Shown here: piece by piece, positions 42,400 to 51,280 of the stretch
Layout of the letters: each line of letters begins with the position of its first letter
Position numbering within the stretch: the stretch's first letter is position 1
Source: Rhodoferax sp.
GTDB lineage: Bacteria; Pseudomonadota; Gammaproteobacteria; Burkholderiales; Burkholderiaceae_C
Length of the DNA stretch: 53,607 bases
Reading direction: 5' to 3'
Assembly (NCBI GenBank): GCA_020048895.1
Contig: JAIFLV010000036.1
Coordinates: forward strand, 1 to 53,607
The notes under the pieces: generated by a model
Told to the model about the DNA's origin: nothing
What the model saw: the letters and a program-made list of their open reading frames with translations, nothing else
The model's database searches: none
Translations under genes and position numbers: made by a program

Positions 42400-43314
42400 A
42401 TGGCAATTCAGTGGTTTCCCGGGCATATGCATCTGACACGCAAGGCTATTGAAGAGCGTGTGCGTGAGATCGATGTGGTGATCGAATTGCTCGATGCCAG
42501 GCTGCCTGCGTCAAGTGCCAATCCCATGTTGGCGCAACTGACAGAGGGCAAGCCCGCACTGAAAGTGCTCAACAAGCAGGACCTCGCAGACCCTGATCGC
42601 ACCACACAATGGCTGGCCCACTACAACGCGTTGCCAGGAACCCGGGCATTGGGATTGGACGCCAGTATGGCGACGCCTGCCAAGGTGTTGGTGCAGGCTT
42701 GTTTTGAGTTGGCACCGCTGCGCGGCAGCATGGTCAAAGTTCCGAACGTTGGCAAGTCCACACTGATCAACACCCTCAAGGGAAAGCGTGCCGCCAAGAC
42801 CGGTGACGAGGCCGGTGTCACCAAACTGGAGCAGCGCACCGTGTTGGCCGATGGCTTCTACCTCTTTGACACGCCCGGTGTGTTGTGGCCACGTATCATC
42901 GTTGCCAAGAGCGGATACAACCTTGCCGCCAGTGGTGCCGTCGGGCGCAATGCCTTTGACGACGAAGAAGTTGCACTGGAATTGCTCGGCTATCTTCGCC
43001 AGCACTATGGTGCGCAATTGGAAGCGCGGTACCAAATGAGGGATGTGGGCGATCAAAGTGACGAGCAGTTGCTCGAAGCGGTGGGCAGGAGGCGCGGCGC
43101 ACTCCAAAGTGGAGCGAAGGTCAATATGCAAAAGGCGGCGGAACTGGTGATACAGGATTTTCGTACCGGCGCATTGGGGCGCATCACCCTGGAGACCCCC
43201 GAGGAGTTCACGCAGTGGCTCGCCCACGGGAAACAGCTCGACGCCCAACGCCAGGTCAAAAAGGACGCTATCGAACTGGACCGTGCAATCCGCTTCAAGA
43301 AAGTGGCACGCTAA
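42400..43314 (+). CDS. ylqF: Ribosome biogenesis GTPase YlqF/RbgA-like, P-loop apparently deleted
   Basis: A 304-residue circularly permuted GTPase acting in 50S assembly. Seen: IQWFPGHMHLTRKAI (family N-terminus), DVVIELLDARLP, the G4 motif NKQD, G1-like VPNVGKSTLINTLKGKRA and G3 DTPGVLWP. Odd: residues 111-120 read MVKVPNVGKS, where the family has VK, then about 8-10 residues (PLR-x-MI-x-G type), then IPNVGKS. The strand before the P-loop and the first Gly of G-x4-GK[ST] are missing, yet the frame stays open. GTP binding may be lost, or the base sequence may contain a deletion error. Confidence 0.88.
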   Translation: MAIQWFPGHMHLTRKAIEERVREIDVVIELLDARLPASSANPMLAQLTEGKPALKVLNKQDLADPDRTTQWLAHYNALPGTRALGLDASMATPAKVLVQACFELAPLRGSMVKVPNVGKSTLINTLKGKRAAKTGDEAGVTKLEQRTVLADGFYLFDTPGVLWPRIIVAKSGYNLAASGAVGRNAFDDEEVALELLGYLRQHYGAQLEARYQMRDVGDQSDEQLLEAVGRRRGALQSGAKVNMQKAAELVIQDFRTGALGRITLETPEEFTQWLAHGKQLDAQRQVKKDAIELDRAIRFKKVAR

Positions 43315-43346
43315 GATGACTTCCACATCGGGAAAGCGAGAGGACC

Positions 43347-44951
43347 ATGCAGCAATACCACAGTGAAGTGCTGATCGTCGGAGGTGGGTTGGCGGGAATT
43401 GTCACGGCTCTGGAATTGCTGGACCACGGCAAGACCGTCACCCTGCTGGACCGCGACGAAGCAAATGTATTCGGTGGCCTGGCACGTGAGAGCTTTGGTG
43501 GAATGTTCTTTGTTGACACCCCGGAACAACGCCGCATGGGCATGCGTGACTCCACCGATCTGGCACTGCGTGACTGGTGCAGCTTTGCCGAATTTGGCAC
43601 CGAGGATATCTGGCCGCGGAAATGGGCTGAAGCCTACGTCAACCGGTGCACGCCCGATGTATACCAATGGGTTCGCAAGTACGGTATCGGCTTTTTTCCG
43701 GTGGTCAATTGGGTCGAGCGCGGGGAGTTCCGCCCAGGAAATTCCCTGCCACGTTTTCACCTTGTGTGGGGGACCGGCAAAGAATTGACCGAACGACTGA
43801 TTGTGGCACTGCACGCGCACAAACACGTTGACAAACTCACGTTGCGTTTTGGGCACCGGGTCGAGCAGCTGCGCATGGACGGCGGCAAGGTGGCGGGTGC
43901 GCAGGGATTTGAGGAAATCAATGGTGCAGCTTTTGAGGCCAGCGCGGAGCATGTGGTCGTCGCCACCGGGGGCATCAATGGCAGCATGGATATGGTACGC
44001 AAGCACTGGCATGCCGATTGGAGCCGTCCGCCGGATGTCATTCTGAATGGCTCGCATCGGTTTGCTGATGGCACCCTCCACCAGTCTGTAGAGACCGTCG
44101 GTGGCAATCTCACCCACCTCGACAAAATGTGGAACTACGCTGCTGGGGTGCACCACCCGCGCCCACGCAAACCCAACCATGGGCTGTCGCTGGTGCCATC
44201 GCGCTCGGCACTGTGGCTGAACTGGCGCGGTGAACGAATCGGACCTCAGCCTCTGGTATCCGGTTTTGACACGAGAAGACTGGTCACAGACATTTGCGCA
44301 CAGGAAAAAGCCTACTCGTGGCAAGTGCTCAATTTGCGCATTGCCTTGAAAGAACTTGCGATTTCGGGCGCCGAGTTCAATCCCTCGGTGCGCGACAAAA
44401 AGGTGTTCGGATTCCTGCGCGACATTCTTTTTGGTAACCGTTGGCTGGTAAACGACATGCTGGAGAACTGCGAAGACTTTGTCACGGCCAACTCACTACC
44501 TGAGCTGGTTGAGAAAATGAACGCCCTCCAGGGCGATAAATCGGTACAAATCGACTCTGTTGCCGACGCCGTTACGCATTACGACGCCACGATCGCGCGC
44601 GGTCGGAGTTTCATGAACGATGAACAATTGCGCCGCATCGCCGAATTGCGCCAGTACCGCGGCGACAAGGTACGGTTATGTAAATTCCAACCAATTCAAG
44701 ACCCAAAGGCCCTGCCGCTGATCGCCATCCGCGAGTTTATTACCAGCCGCAAGAGCCTGGGCGGTATCCAGACCGATCTGCAAAGCCGCGTCTTGAATCT
44801 CGAGGGTTATCCCATTACCGGGCTCTACGCTGTGGGTGAAGCGGCAGGCTTTGGTGGCGGTGGCGTGCATGGACTGCGGGCTTTAGAGGGCACCTTTCTT
44901 GGTGGATGCATCCTCTCAGCCCGCCTTGCTGCCAAGGCGATTGCCCGATAA
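43347..44951 (+). CDS. FAD-binding dehydrogenase (fumarate reductase/ketosteroid dehydrogenase-like)
   Basis: A 534-residue flavoprotein. The N-terminal dinucleotide motif is VLIVGGGLAGIVTALELL (GxGxxG), with Asp/Glu ending strand two (LLDRDE), VVVATGGINGSMDM in the middle, and FAD-closing GLYAVGEAAGFGGGGVHGLR at the C-terminus. It corresponds to the COG3573-type predicted oxidoreductases; the substrate is unknown. A GAGAGG site precedes the ATG. It follows ylqF by 32 bp, probably by chance or as a short operon. Confidence 0.9.
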   Translation: MQQYHSEVLIVGGGLAGIVTALELLDHGKTVTLLDRDEANVFGGLARESFGGMFFVDTPEQRRMGMRDSTDLALRDWCSFAEFGTEDIWPRKWAEAYVNRCTPDVYQWVRKYGIGFFPVVNWVERGEFRPGNSLPRFHLVWGTGKELTERLIVALHAHKHVDKLTLRFGHRVEQLRMDGGKVAGAQGFEEINGAAFEASAEHVVVATGGINGSMDMVRKHWHADWSRPPDVILNGSHRFADGTLHQSVETVGGNLTHLDKMWNYAAGVHHPRPRKPNHGLSLVPSRSALWLNWRGERIGPQPLVSGFDTRRLVTDICAQEKAYSWQVLNLRIALKELAISGAEFNPSVRDKKVFGFLRDILFGNRWLVNDMLENCEDFVTANSLPELVEKMNALQGDKSVQIDSVADAVTHYDATIARGRSFMNDEQLRRIAELRQYRGDKVRLCKFQPIQDPKALPLIAIREFITSRKSLGGIQTDLQSRVLNLEGYPITGLYAVGEAAGFGGGGVHGLRALEGTFLGGCILSARLAAKAIAR

Positions 44952-44956
44952 ATCCT

Positions 44957-45097
44957 TCACTTGTTCTTGAGTTTGCCCTTGGGCATGACTGTTGTCACTG
45001 GTGGACTGGGTCGATCTGAAGTCGAGCCCTTGGGCTCAGACGTGTCTTTCTTGGGTTTTTTGGACAACTTCTCGCTTCGCTGGTCACCTTTTGCCAT
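44957..45097 (-). CDS. Small Lys-rich hypothetical protein, 46 aa
   Basis: A 46-residue basic, disordered peptide (MAKGDQRSEKLSKKPKKD at the start, MPKGKLKNK at the end). A perfect AGGAGG site (45102-45107) lies 4 bases before the ATG, stronger than most in this window, which argues it is translated. No family is recognised with confidence; it resembles small Lys-rich proteins annotated as hypothetical in Burkholderiales. It converges with the FAD dehydrogenase gene (5 bp gap). Confidence 0.72.
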   Translation of the reverse strand: MAKGDQRSEKLSKKPKKDTSEPKGSTSDRPSPPVTTVMPKGKLKNK

Positions 45098-45101
45098 ACA
45101 G

Positions 45102-45107
45102 CCTCCT
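45102..45107 (-). promoter_or_regulatory. Strong Shine-Dalgarno of the 46-aa gene
   Basis: AGGAGG on the minus strand, four bases before ATG 45097. It is the main support that this short frame is real. Confidence 0.75.
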
Positions 45108-45217
45108 GTGCGACCCCGACATGGGGCATAAGACCTGAATATTAAGCGCAAATCGGGTGAAATTTTCCCATTGCAGCGCCCCGTTAACCACGAGACATTC
45201 CGTCAACTTTGTCTAGT

Positions 45218-45231
45218 CTGACATAAGTCAA
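45218..45231. promoter_or_regulatory. Degenerate FNR-like box upstream of second usp
   Basis: CTGAC-ATAA-GTCAA, a TGAC-N4-GTCA palindrome with FNR geometry, two to three mismatches from consensus. It is centred about 61 bp from the usp ATG, nearly the same distance as the perfect box at 17058. Confidence 0.4.
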
Positions 45232-45285
45232 CGACGCTACCGAATGAAACGCGCAGCATCAGGCTATTCATTATTGAGGTGCCCC

Positions 45286-45726
45286 ATGTTCAAACACATC
45301 ATTCTGGCAACAGATGGTTCCGCAGCCTCGGCCCATGCCGCACAAATGGCTGTCAGCCTGGCCCGTATTCATGGCTCAAAACTGACGGCGGTGTACGTTG
45401 CCGATCCGTACCCCTACATGGGTGTAGGTGAAGTCAATCCGGTGGGATTCCAGTCCTATATGGCTGCGGCGCAAGAGCACGCAGCGCAGGCGCATGCGCA
45501 AGTGGAAGCACTGTGCACGCAGGGTGGTGAGTCGATTGCACTGCAGGTGCGTCTGGTAGAGGACGTCGCAGCGGCCAGTGGCATCGTACAAACCGCACTG
45601 GCCGAGGGCGCCGACCTGATCCTGATGGGATCGCACGGGCGCTCAGGCATCGCGCGGCTGATGCTGGGTAGTGTTGCCACCAAGGTGGTCGCAGAGTCCC
45701 CGGTGCCCGTGCTGGTTTGCAGGTAA
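45286..45726 (+). CDS. Universal stress protein, UspA family
   Basis: A 146-residue Usp domain (MFKHIILATDGSAASAHAAQ) with ATP-binding signature LILMGSHGRSGIARLMLGSV (G-x2-G-x9-GS). It is the second usp of the window and diverges from the first through most of its length. ATG 45286 has a GAGGT site. Its upstream region holds a weak FNR-like palindrome. It stands alone as a transcription unit. Confidence 0.93.
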   Translation: MFKHIILATDGSAASAHAAQMAVSLARIHGSKLTAVYVADPYPYMGVGEVNPVGFQSYMAAAQEHAAQAHAQVEALCTQGGESIALQVRLVEDVAAASGIVQTALAEGADLILMGSHGRSGIARLMLGSVATKVVAESPVPVLVCR

Positions 45727-45794
45727 TGCAGTCCAGCCCTTGATATCCCCGGATCGGGCGTCAGCTACGGGGTCATTGCAACCTGAGTGACTGG

Positions 45795-46634
45795 ATGCCC
45801 GACGTGGCCTTTTACCTTCTTTGTATCATCGCTGCTGCGCTGGCGTTGGGCTTTGCCTGGCACCCGCGCTGGTTGGCCTGGCGCCGCCAGCGCATCCAGA
45901 CACAGGCGTTTCCTGCGGTATGGCGCAAGATTTTGTCGCGCCGTGTCCCTCTGGTTCGGCGCCTTCCGGCACCCCTGCAATTGCAACTCAAGAAGCACAT
46001 GCAGGTCTTCATTGCCGAGAAGTCCTTTATCGGTTGCGCTGGTTTAACAATCACCGAAGAAATGCGGGTTGTCATTGCTGCACAAGCATGCCTGCTGCTA
46101 TTGAACCGAACCACCGACTATTTTGACAAGGTACGCCAGATACTTATTTACCCGGGTGCATTCCTGGTGGACCGCTCCACCACCGATGGCGCGGGTGTCT
46201 TGCAGGAGAATCGCCAGGCGTTGGCGGGAGAATCCTGGTCACAGGGGCAAGTCATTCTTTCCTGGGAAGATGCTTTGCAAGGTGCACTGGATCCTGCCGA
46301 TGGACGCAACGTCGTGATCCACGAGTTTGCCCACCAACTCGACCAGGAAAACGGCGTGCCACGTGGGGCACCACCTCCGCTGCTGGGAGACCAGCAACAC
46401 GACCCCCAGCGCTGGGCAGCAGTTTTTCAGGACGCCTATGGCCACCTGCAAGGCCAGGCGTTCATGGGGGAGCAAGGCCTGCTGAGCCACTACGGCGCAC
46501 AGGACCCCGCAGAATTCTTTGCGGTCGTGTCCGAGGTATTTTTTGAACAAGCCAGTGCACTGGCAGCGCAATATCCGGCCCTCTACCGTGAGCTATGCGG
46601 CTACTACAAGGTGGACCCTGCCACGTGGGAGTGA
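45795..46634 (+). CDS. mtfA: M90-family zinc peptidase MtfA-like
   Basis: A 279-residue protein of the MtfA/glucose-regulated metallopeptidase type. The zinc motif is VIHEFAHQLDQENG (HExxH), with a downstream Glu in AEFFAVVSEVFFE. The N-terminal hydrophobic segment (FYLLCIIAAALALGFAW) may be a membrane anchor, which is longer than in E. coli MtfA. In E. coli, MtfA binds the Mlc repressor; no mlc or ptsG is seen here, so its role in this organism is open. Confidence 0.9.
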   Translation: MPDVAFYLLCIIAAALALGFAWHPRWLAWRRQRIQTQAFPAVWRKILSRRVPLVRRLPAPLQLQLKKHMQVFIAEKSFIGCAGLTITEEMRVVIAAQACLLLLNRTTDYFDKVRQILIYPGAFLVDRSTTDGAGVLQENRQALAGESWSQGQVILSWEDALQGALDPADGRNVVIHEFAHQLDQENGVPRGAPPPLLGDQQHDPQRWAAVFQDAYGHLQGQAFMGEQGLLSHYGAQDPAEFFAVVSEVFFEQASALAAQYPALYRELCGYYKVDPATWE

Positions 46635-46878
46635 CCGTGCCGGTTCTGCGCAGCACAGAGCGAACCGCTGTAGCCACCACGCGCGCGCCATGGATCACTC
46701 ACCACCACCCGCTCCGGTCACAATTGCGACGCGCACTTTGAAATCCATAGACATAATGAAATCCTGCCACCTGGAATGACGAGCCATCCGATTTGCTTGC
46801 CCCAAAAGGGCAATTGGAACCACCGTAGTCCACCAGGCCGTCACCTGCCTTGAAATTTTTCAATAACGAAGTCTGCAC

Positions 46879-47748
46879 ATGGAATTGAACTCTGAAGTAC
46901 CCACGGCAGCACCGCGTGACGCTGCCACCGTCGTGATGCTGCGTGACGACGACGAACGTGGGCTCGAAGTATTTCTGCTCAAGCGCCATGGCTTGTCGGA
47001 TGTTTTGGGTGGGGCCTATGTTTTCCCCGGCGGGAAGCTCGACGCCAATGACTCTGAAGTGGATGCCGAGCGACATCTCGACCAATCGCCTGCACAACTC
47101 CATCTGGCACTGGCAGAACCAGCGTTGACCGTCGCGAAGGCGCAGGGTTTGTTCGTAGCGGCAGTCCGGGAAGCGTTTGAAGAGTCAGGCGTATTGTTCA
47201 CAACAAACCCACAGTCGTTGGATGCGATACAGAGATCTGCGACAACATCGCCATTCAACCAGATGCTGTCCATGCATTCTCTGCAGTTAGAGACCAGCGC
47301 CCTGGTGCCCTGGTCGCGCTGGATCACCCCGCGTATGCCCTCGATTACCAATAAGCGTTTTGACACCCGATTCTTCGTCGCTGCAGTTCCAGCCGACCAG
47401 CAAGCGCGTCACGACAATCACGAAGCGACCGAGAGCATATGGGTGTCCCCGCGGCTGGCGCTTGAGCAGTATTGGGCGGGTCAGATCGAACTGGCACCAC
47501 CGCAGATCATGAGCCTGGCACATTTGGCACGCCACACAAATGTCAAAGGTGTCCTGGAAGCTGCTCGAAACCAGCGACCTCCCCTGGTGCTTCCGGAAAC
47601 ATTCGACGAGAACGGAAAACGTGTGCTGTGTTATCCGGGTGACCACCAGCACTCTGTACCGGCGCGTGCTCTGCCAGGCCCCACCCGCCTTTTGTACCGC
47701 AAGGGCAGGTTTGAACCCGTCGATGGTTTTGAGGCACTGTTCACCTGA
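46879..47748 (+). CDS. NUDIX hydrolase (NUDT19-like)
   Basis: A 289-residue protein. The Nudix motif is split by an insertion, as in NUDT7/19-type enzymes: VFPGGKLDANDSE, then about 40 residues later AAVREAFEESGVLF, which supplies REUxEExGU. The substrate may be a CoA ester or CoA (typical of that branch), but this is inferred. It ends directly against the dusC stop, so the two genes converge with no spacer. Confidence 0.85.
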   Translation: MELNSEVPTAAPRDAATVVMLRDDDERGLEVFLLKRHGLSDVLGGAYVFPGGKLDANDSEVDAERHLDQSPAQLHLALAEPALTVAKAQGLFVAAVREAFEESGVLFTTNPQSLDAIQRSATTSPFNQMLSMHSLQLETSALVPWSRWITPRMPSITNKRFDTRFFVAAVPADQQARHDNHEATESIWVSPRLALEQYWAGQIELAPPQIMSLAHLARHTNVKGVLEAARNQRPPLVLPETFDENGKRVLCYPGDHQHSVPARALPGPTRLLYRKGRFEPVDGFEALFT

Positions 47749-48702
47749 TCAGTTTTGACGCGCCAGCCAGTTGCCAATCACCGCCTCGTCATTGACTGCA
47801 CGCAACTCCAGGTAGGCCGCCTGCGCCTGCGGGTAATGCCGACGTAAAAAATTCAACCACTGTTTGAGCCGCCCGGCACGTTGGCGGCGCTCCAGTCGCG
47901 CGCAGACCATCTGCCAGAAATGGTCGATATGCGGTAGCAGCTTGGACCAGGACACTTCACCATCATGAGGGAGATGCGGGTCATCGGCATGTGCGATGGC
48001 CAGGGCCAGACCCGGGTTCACTACCATTCCGCGACCCAGCATGATGGCATTGCATCCCGATGCTGCACGGCAGCGCTGCGCATCTTCTACCGTCCAGACC
48101 TCACCGTTGGCCACGACGGGAATCGCCACGCCGAGACGGATGTCGTTGACCCGCTCCCAGTACGCCGGCGGTCGGTAAGCGTCGGCCCGGGTGCGCGCAT
48201 GCACCACCAGTTCAGTGGCGCCGCCAGCCTCAATCGCCTGGGCGCATTCCACGGCCTCGGAGTCGTCGTGGAAACCCAATCGCATCTTGGCAGACACCGG
48301 CACATGCGGCGGGACGGCTCCCCGCACAGCGGCCACGATGCGGGTCAGCAACTCGGGCTCCAACAGGAGCGCTGCCCCCCCGCCGTGCCGGTTCACCACC
48401 TTGGCCGGACAGCCAAAATTGATGTCCACACCGGGTGCTCCCATCGCTGCCAGGCGGGCCGCATTGTCTGCCAGACAGTGTGGGTCGGACCCTAGCAATT
48501 GGGGCCGCACAGGTACGCCTGCCGCAGTGCGCCCACCCTGCGCCAATTCGGGAACGATGCGCAAGAACGTGCGCTCGGGTAGCAAAGTGTCCGTTACGCG
48601 GATGAACTCCGAAACACAGCGGTCCACCCCACCAACACGGGTGAGAATGTCGCGCAGTACAAAATCCAGCAGCCCCTCCATCGGGGCCAGCAGAATGGTC
48701 AC
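47749..48702 (-). CDS. dusC: tRNA-dihydrouridine(16) synthase DusC
   Basis: FMN enzyme reducing U16 in tRNA. It has 317 residues. LLAPMEGLLDFVLRDILT, VDINFGCPAKVVNRHGGGA (catalytic Cys), ATELVVHARTRADAY and ANGEVW match DusC rather than DusA or DusB. It follows ahpF directly (no gap) on the same strand, so read-through from ahpF is likely. Confidence 0.95.
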   Translation of the reverse strand: MTILLAPMEGLLDFVLRDILTRVGGVDRCVSEFIRVTDTLLPERTFLRIVPELAQGGRTAAGVPVRPQLLGSDPHCLADNAARLAAMGAPGVDINFGCPAKVVNRHGGGAALLLEPELLTRIVAAVRGAVPPHVPVSAKMRLGFHDDSEAVECAQAIEAGGATELVVHARTRADAYRPPAYWERVNDIRLGVAIPVVANGEVWTVEDAQRCRAASGCNAIMLGRGMVVNPGLALAIAHADDPHLPHDGEVSWSKLLPHIDHFWQMVCARLERRQRAGRLKQWLNFLRRHYPQAQAAYLELRAVNDEAVIGNWLARQN

Positions 48703-50286
48703 TTAGGCCACTGGCGCGGCCACCGGCGCAGGGGTGCGAATCAGGTAATCGAAGGCACTGAGTGCCGCCTTGGCACCATCGCCGGCGGCAATGACGATCT
48801 GTTTGAACGGCACCGTGGTGCAGTCGCCGGCGGCAAACACGCCCGGCACACTGGTTTGGCCCTTGGCGTCCACCACAATCTCACCAAATTTGCTCAGCTC
48901 TACCGTGCCCTTGAGCCACTCGGTGTTGGGCACCAGGCCAATCTGCACAAATACACCTTCCAGCGGTACCAAGTGCTCGTCACCTGTGCCACGATCCTTG
49001 TAACGCAGGCCATTCACTTTGCCCTGCGCCCCGGTAATCTCGATCGTCTGCGCGTTGGTATGCACGGTGACATTGGGCAAACTGTTGAGTTTGCGGACCA
49101 ACACCGCATCGGCTTTGAGTTCGCTCATGAACTCGATGACCGTCACATGGCCCACCACGCCGGCGAGGTCAATCGCTGCCTCAATGCCGGAGTTGCCGCC
49201 CCCGATCACCGCAACGTCCTTGCCCTTGAAGAGCGGGCCATCGCAATGCGGGCAATAGGCTACGCCCTTGTTTCTGTACTCCGCCTCACCCGGCACATTG
49301 ACATTGCGCCAGCGCGCACCAGTCGACAAAATGACGCTGCGCGACTTCAATGTTCCGCCATTGGCCAGTTGCACTTCAATCAGACCCCCTGCCTCTGTAG
49401 CGGGAACGAGGCGCTGCGCCAGTTGCAGATTCATGATGTCCACATCGTAGGAGCGTGCATGGGCTTCCAGCGCCGCAGCGAACTTGGGGCCATCGGTCTC
49501 CAGCACCGAGATGTAGTTCTCTATTGCCAGGGTGTCATTGACCTGTCCACCAAAGCGTTCGGCCACCACTCCGGTGCGAATGCCCTTGCGTGCAGCGTAG
49601 ACCGCGGCGGCAGCGCCCGCCGGACCACCGCCGACCATGAGCACGTCATACGCCTCTTTGGCAGAGAGCTTGGCGGCATCGCGCGCAGCAGAACCGCTGT
49701 CGAGCTTGGCCACAATTTCCTCCACCGACATGCGCCCCGAGCCAAACACCTGGCCATTGAGGAATACCATGGGAACGGCCATGATCTCGCGCGCCTCGAC
49801 CTCCGCCTGAAATGCCCCACCCTCAATGACTGTGGTCTTGATTTTCGGATTCTGGATCGCCATCAGTGCCAGCGCCTGTACCACATCCGGGCAGTTGTGG
49901 CAGGTCAGGCTCATATAGACCTCAAAGCTGAAGTCGCCTTCAAGTGCCTTGATCTGATCGATAACTTCCGGCTCGACCTTGGGCGGATGGCCACCACTCC
50001 ACAACAGCGCCAGCACCAGCGAGGTAAATTCGTGACCGAGCGGCAACCCCGCAAAGCGCAGACTGGTGGCAGTACCAGCACGCTGCACGGAGAAAGAGGG
50101 TTTGCGGGAATCGGACCCATCAGTGCGCAAGGTGATCTTGTCGCTGCGCAGACCTTGAATGGTTTCCAGCAAATCGCGCATCTGTGCCGATGTCTCGCTC
50201 TGGTCCAGAGAAGCTACCAGCTCAATCGGCAGTGTCACACGTTCGAGGTAGGTGGAAAGTTGTGATTTGAGGGTGTCGTCGAGCAT
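48703..50286 (-). CDS. ahpF: Alkyl hydroperoxide reductase subunit F
   Basis: Flavin-disulfide reductase that recycles AhpC with NADH. It has 527 residues. The N-terminal thioredoxin-like pair contains TCHNCPDV. The FAD motif is [20 protein letters not shown], the active disulfide is AYCPHCDGP, and NAD binding is [17 protein letters not shown]. It is co-directional with ahpC, which lies 305 bp upstream beyond an inverted-repeat element that may uncouple the two. Confidence 0.97.
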   Translation of the reverse strand: MLDDTLKSQLSTYLERVTLPIELVASLDQSETSAQMRDLLETIQGLRSDKITLRTDGSDSRKPSFSVQRAGTATSLRFAGLPLGHEFTSLVLALLWSGGHPPKVEPEVIDQIKALEGDFSFEVYMSLTCHNCPDVVQALALMAIQNPKIKTTVIEGGAFQAEVEAREIMAVPMVFLNGQVFGSGRMSVEEIVAKLDSGSAARDAAKLSAKEAYDVLMVGGGPAGAAAAVYAARKGIRTGVVAERFGGQVNDTLAIENYISVLETDGPKFAAALEAHARSYDVDIMNLQLAQRLVPATEAGGLIEVQLANGGTLKSRSVILSTGARWRNVNVPGEAEYRNKGVAYCPHCDGPLFKGKDVAVIGGGNSGIEAAIDLAGVVGHVTVIEFMSELKADAVLVRKLNSLPNVTVHTNAQTIEITGAQGKVNGLRYKDRGTGDEHLVPLEGVFVQIGLVPNTEWLKGTVELSKFGEIVVDAKGQTSVPGVFAAGDCTTVPFKQIVIAAGDGAKAALSAFDYLIRTPAPVAAPVA

Positions 50287-50342
50287 GATGATTACTTTCT
50301 GAATTCGGCTGAAGAGATTACTCTTGGGTTCTTGCTACTATT

Positions 50343-50403
50343 CTTCCCCCACTCCCCCAACCCCTCGCCCCGCCGGGCGAGGGGGGCTTAACAGCCACAT
50401 TTG
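50343..50403 (+). repeat. Left arm of the ahpF/ahpC inverted repeat
   Basis: Starts with CTTCCCCCACTCCCCC, carries an internal hairpin CTCGCCC/GGGCGAG, and ends AACAGCCACATTTG. Its complement recurs at 50504-50568. Confidence 0.75.
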
Positions 50404-50503
50404 ACCATTGGCTGTAAGGGAGGCTCCTACGACGCCACCGTATTCAAGTCACGGGGCTCGAACGACATCCGGGCCGTAGAAGCGCAACTCGACACGCAGC
50501 AAC

Positions 50504-50568
50504 CAAATGGGCTGTTAAGACTCCCCCTCGCCCGGTGGGGCGAGGGGGTTGGGGGGAGTGGGGAAAAG
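50504..50568 (-). repeat. Right arm of the ahpF/ahpC inverted repeat
   Basis: Reads CAAATGGGCTGTTAAG, an internal CTCGCCC/GGGCGAG hairpin, then GGGGGGAGTGGGGAAAAG. It mirrors the left arm with a few small indels. It may also act as a terminator-like structure after ahpC. Confidence 0.75.
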
Positions 50569-50591
50569 AAAAAGCTGGAAAGAAAAACTTC

Positions 50592-51155
50592 TTAGATCTT
50601 GCCAACCAGATCAATGGATGGAGCAATGGTCTTGGCGCCTTCGTTCCACTTGGCAGGGCAGACCTGGCCGGGGTGGGCGGCGGTGTATTGGGCAGCCTTC
50701 AACTTGCGCACGGTTTCTTTCACATCACGCGCGATTTCGTTGGAGTGGATTTCGAGCGTCTTGATCATGCCTTGCGGGTCAATGATGAAGGTGCCGCGCA
50801 GTGCCAGACCCTCGGCGTCAATGTGCACGTCAAAAGCGCGTGTCAACGCGTGGGTGGGGTCCCCGATCAGCGGGAACTTGGCCTTGCCAACAGCAGGTGA
50901 TGTTTCGTGCCAGACCTTGTGTGCAAAATGGGTGTCGGTGGTCACGATGTAGACCTCGGCACCGGCTTTCTGGAACTCTGCATAGTGGTCGGCAGCATCT
51001 TCCACTTCGGTCGGGCAATTGAAGGTAAATGCTGCGGGCATGAAAATGAACACGTTCCACTTGCCCTTGAGGGTTTCGTTGGTCACGGTCACAAACTTGC
51101 CGTTGTGGAAGGCTTCGTTCTTGAAAGGTACTACTGCTGTGTTGATCAATGACAT
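50592..51155 (-). CDS. ahpC: Alkyl hydroperoxide reductase subunit C (2-Cys peroxiredoxin)
   Basis: Reduces H2O2, organic peroxides and peroxynitrite. It has 187 residues. The peroxidatic Cys is in FIFMPAAFTFNCPTEVED and the resolving Cys is in HPGQVCPAKW, with the AhpC-type C-terminus. A TGAGGA site lies before ATG 51155. An OxyR-like site lies upstream at 51228-51264. Confidence 0.97.
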   Translation of the reverse strand: MSLINTAVVPFKNEAFHNGKFVTVTNETLKGKWNVFIFMPAAFTFNCPTEVEDAADHYAEFQKAGAEVYIVTTDTHFAHKVWHETSPAVGKAKFPLIGDPTHALTRAFDVHIDAEGLALRGTFIIDPQGMIKTLEIHSNEIARDVKETVRKLKAAQYTAAHPGQVCPAKWNEGAKTIAPSIDLVGKI

Positions 51156-51227
51156 GTTTTATTCCTCAGAGTGTTGCGTTCGATAAGTGAACAGGACGAA
51201 TCTTAGGCCCTGGCGGGCATTCTGTGG

Positions 51228-51264
51228 GTTAATTGAACCAATCATCCAGATTGGCAAATCCTAT
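51228..51264 (-). promoter_or_regulatory. OxyR-like binding site upstream of ahpC
   Basis: Four 4-mers with exact seven-base spacing on the ahpC strand: ATAG-N7-CAAT-N7-ATTG-N7-TAAC. This is the geometry of OxyR sites (ATAG-N7-CTAT-N7-ATAG-N7-CTAT). The inner pair is perfectly complementary; the outer right arm is poor. Confidence 0.5.
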
Positions 51265-51280
51265 GATGCTCCACGCAATG

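Larger units (their letters stand above)
50343..50568. mobile_element. Inverted-repeat (MITE-like) element between ahpF and ahpC
   Basis: A 226-bp stretch bounded by arms of 61 and 65 bp that are near-perfect inverted copies of each other, with a roughly 100-bp unique centre. There is no gene of its own. Size and structure fit a non-autonomous element (MITE-like) or a large paired hairpin. No target-site duplication was identified by eye. Confidence 0.5.

Noticed and set aside
46796..46814. Hairpin TTGCCC...GGGCAA before the Nudix gene as terminator or regulatory RNA
   Set aside because: The stem is only six pairs, with no T-run, no known motif and no conservation evidence.
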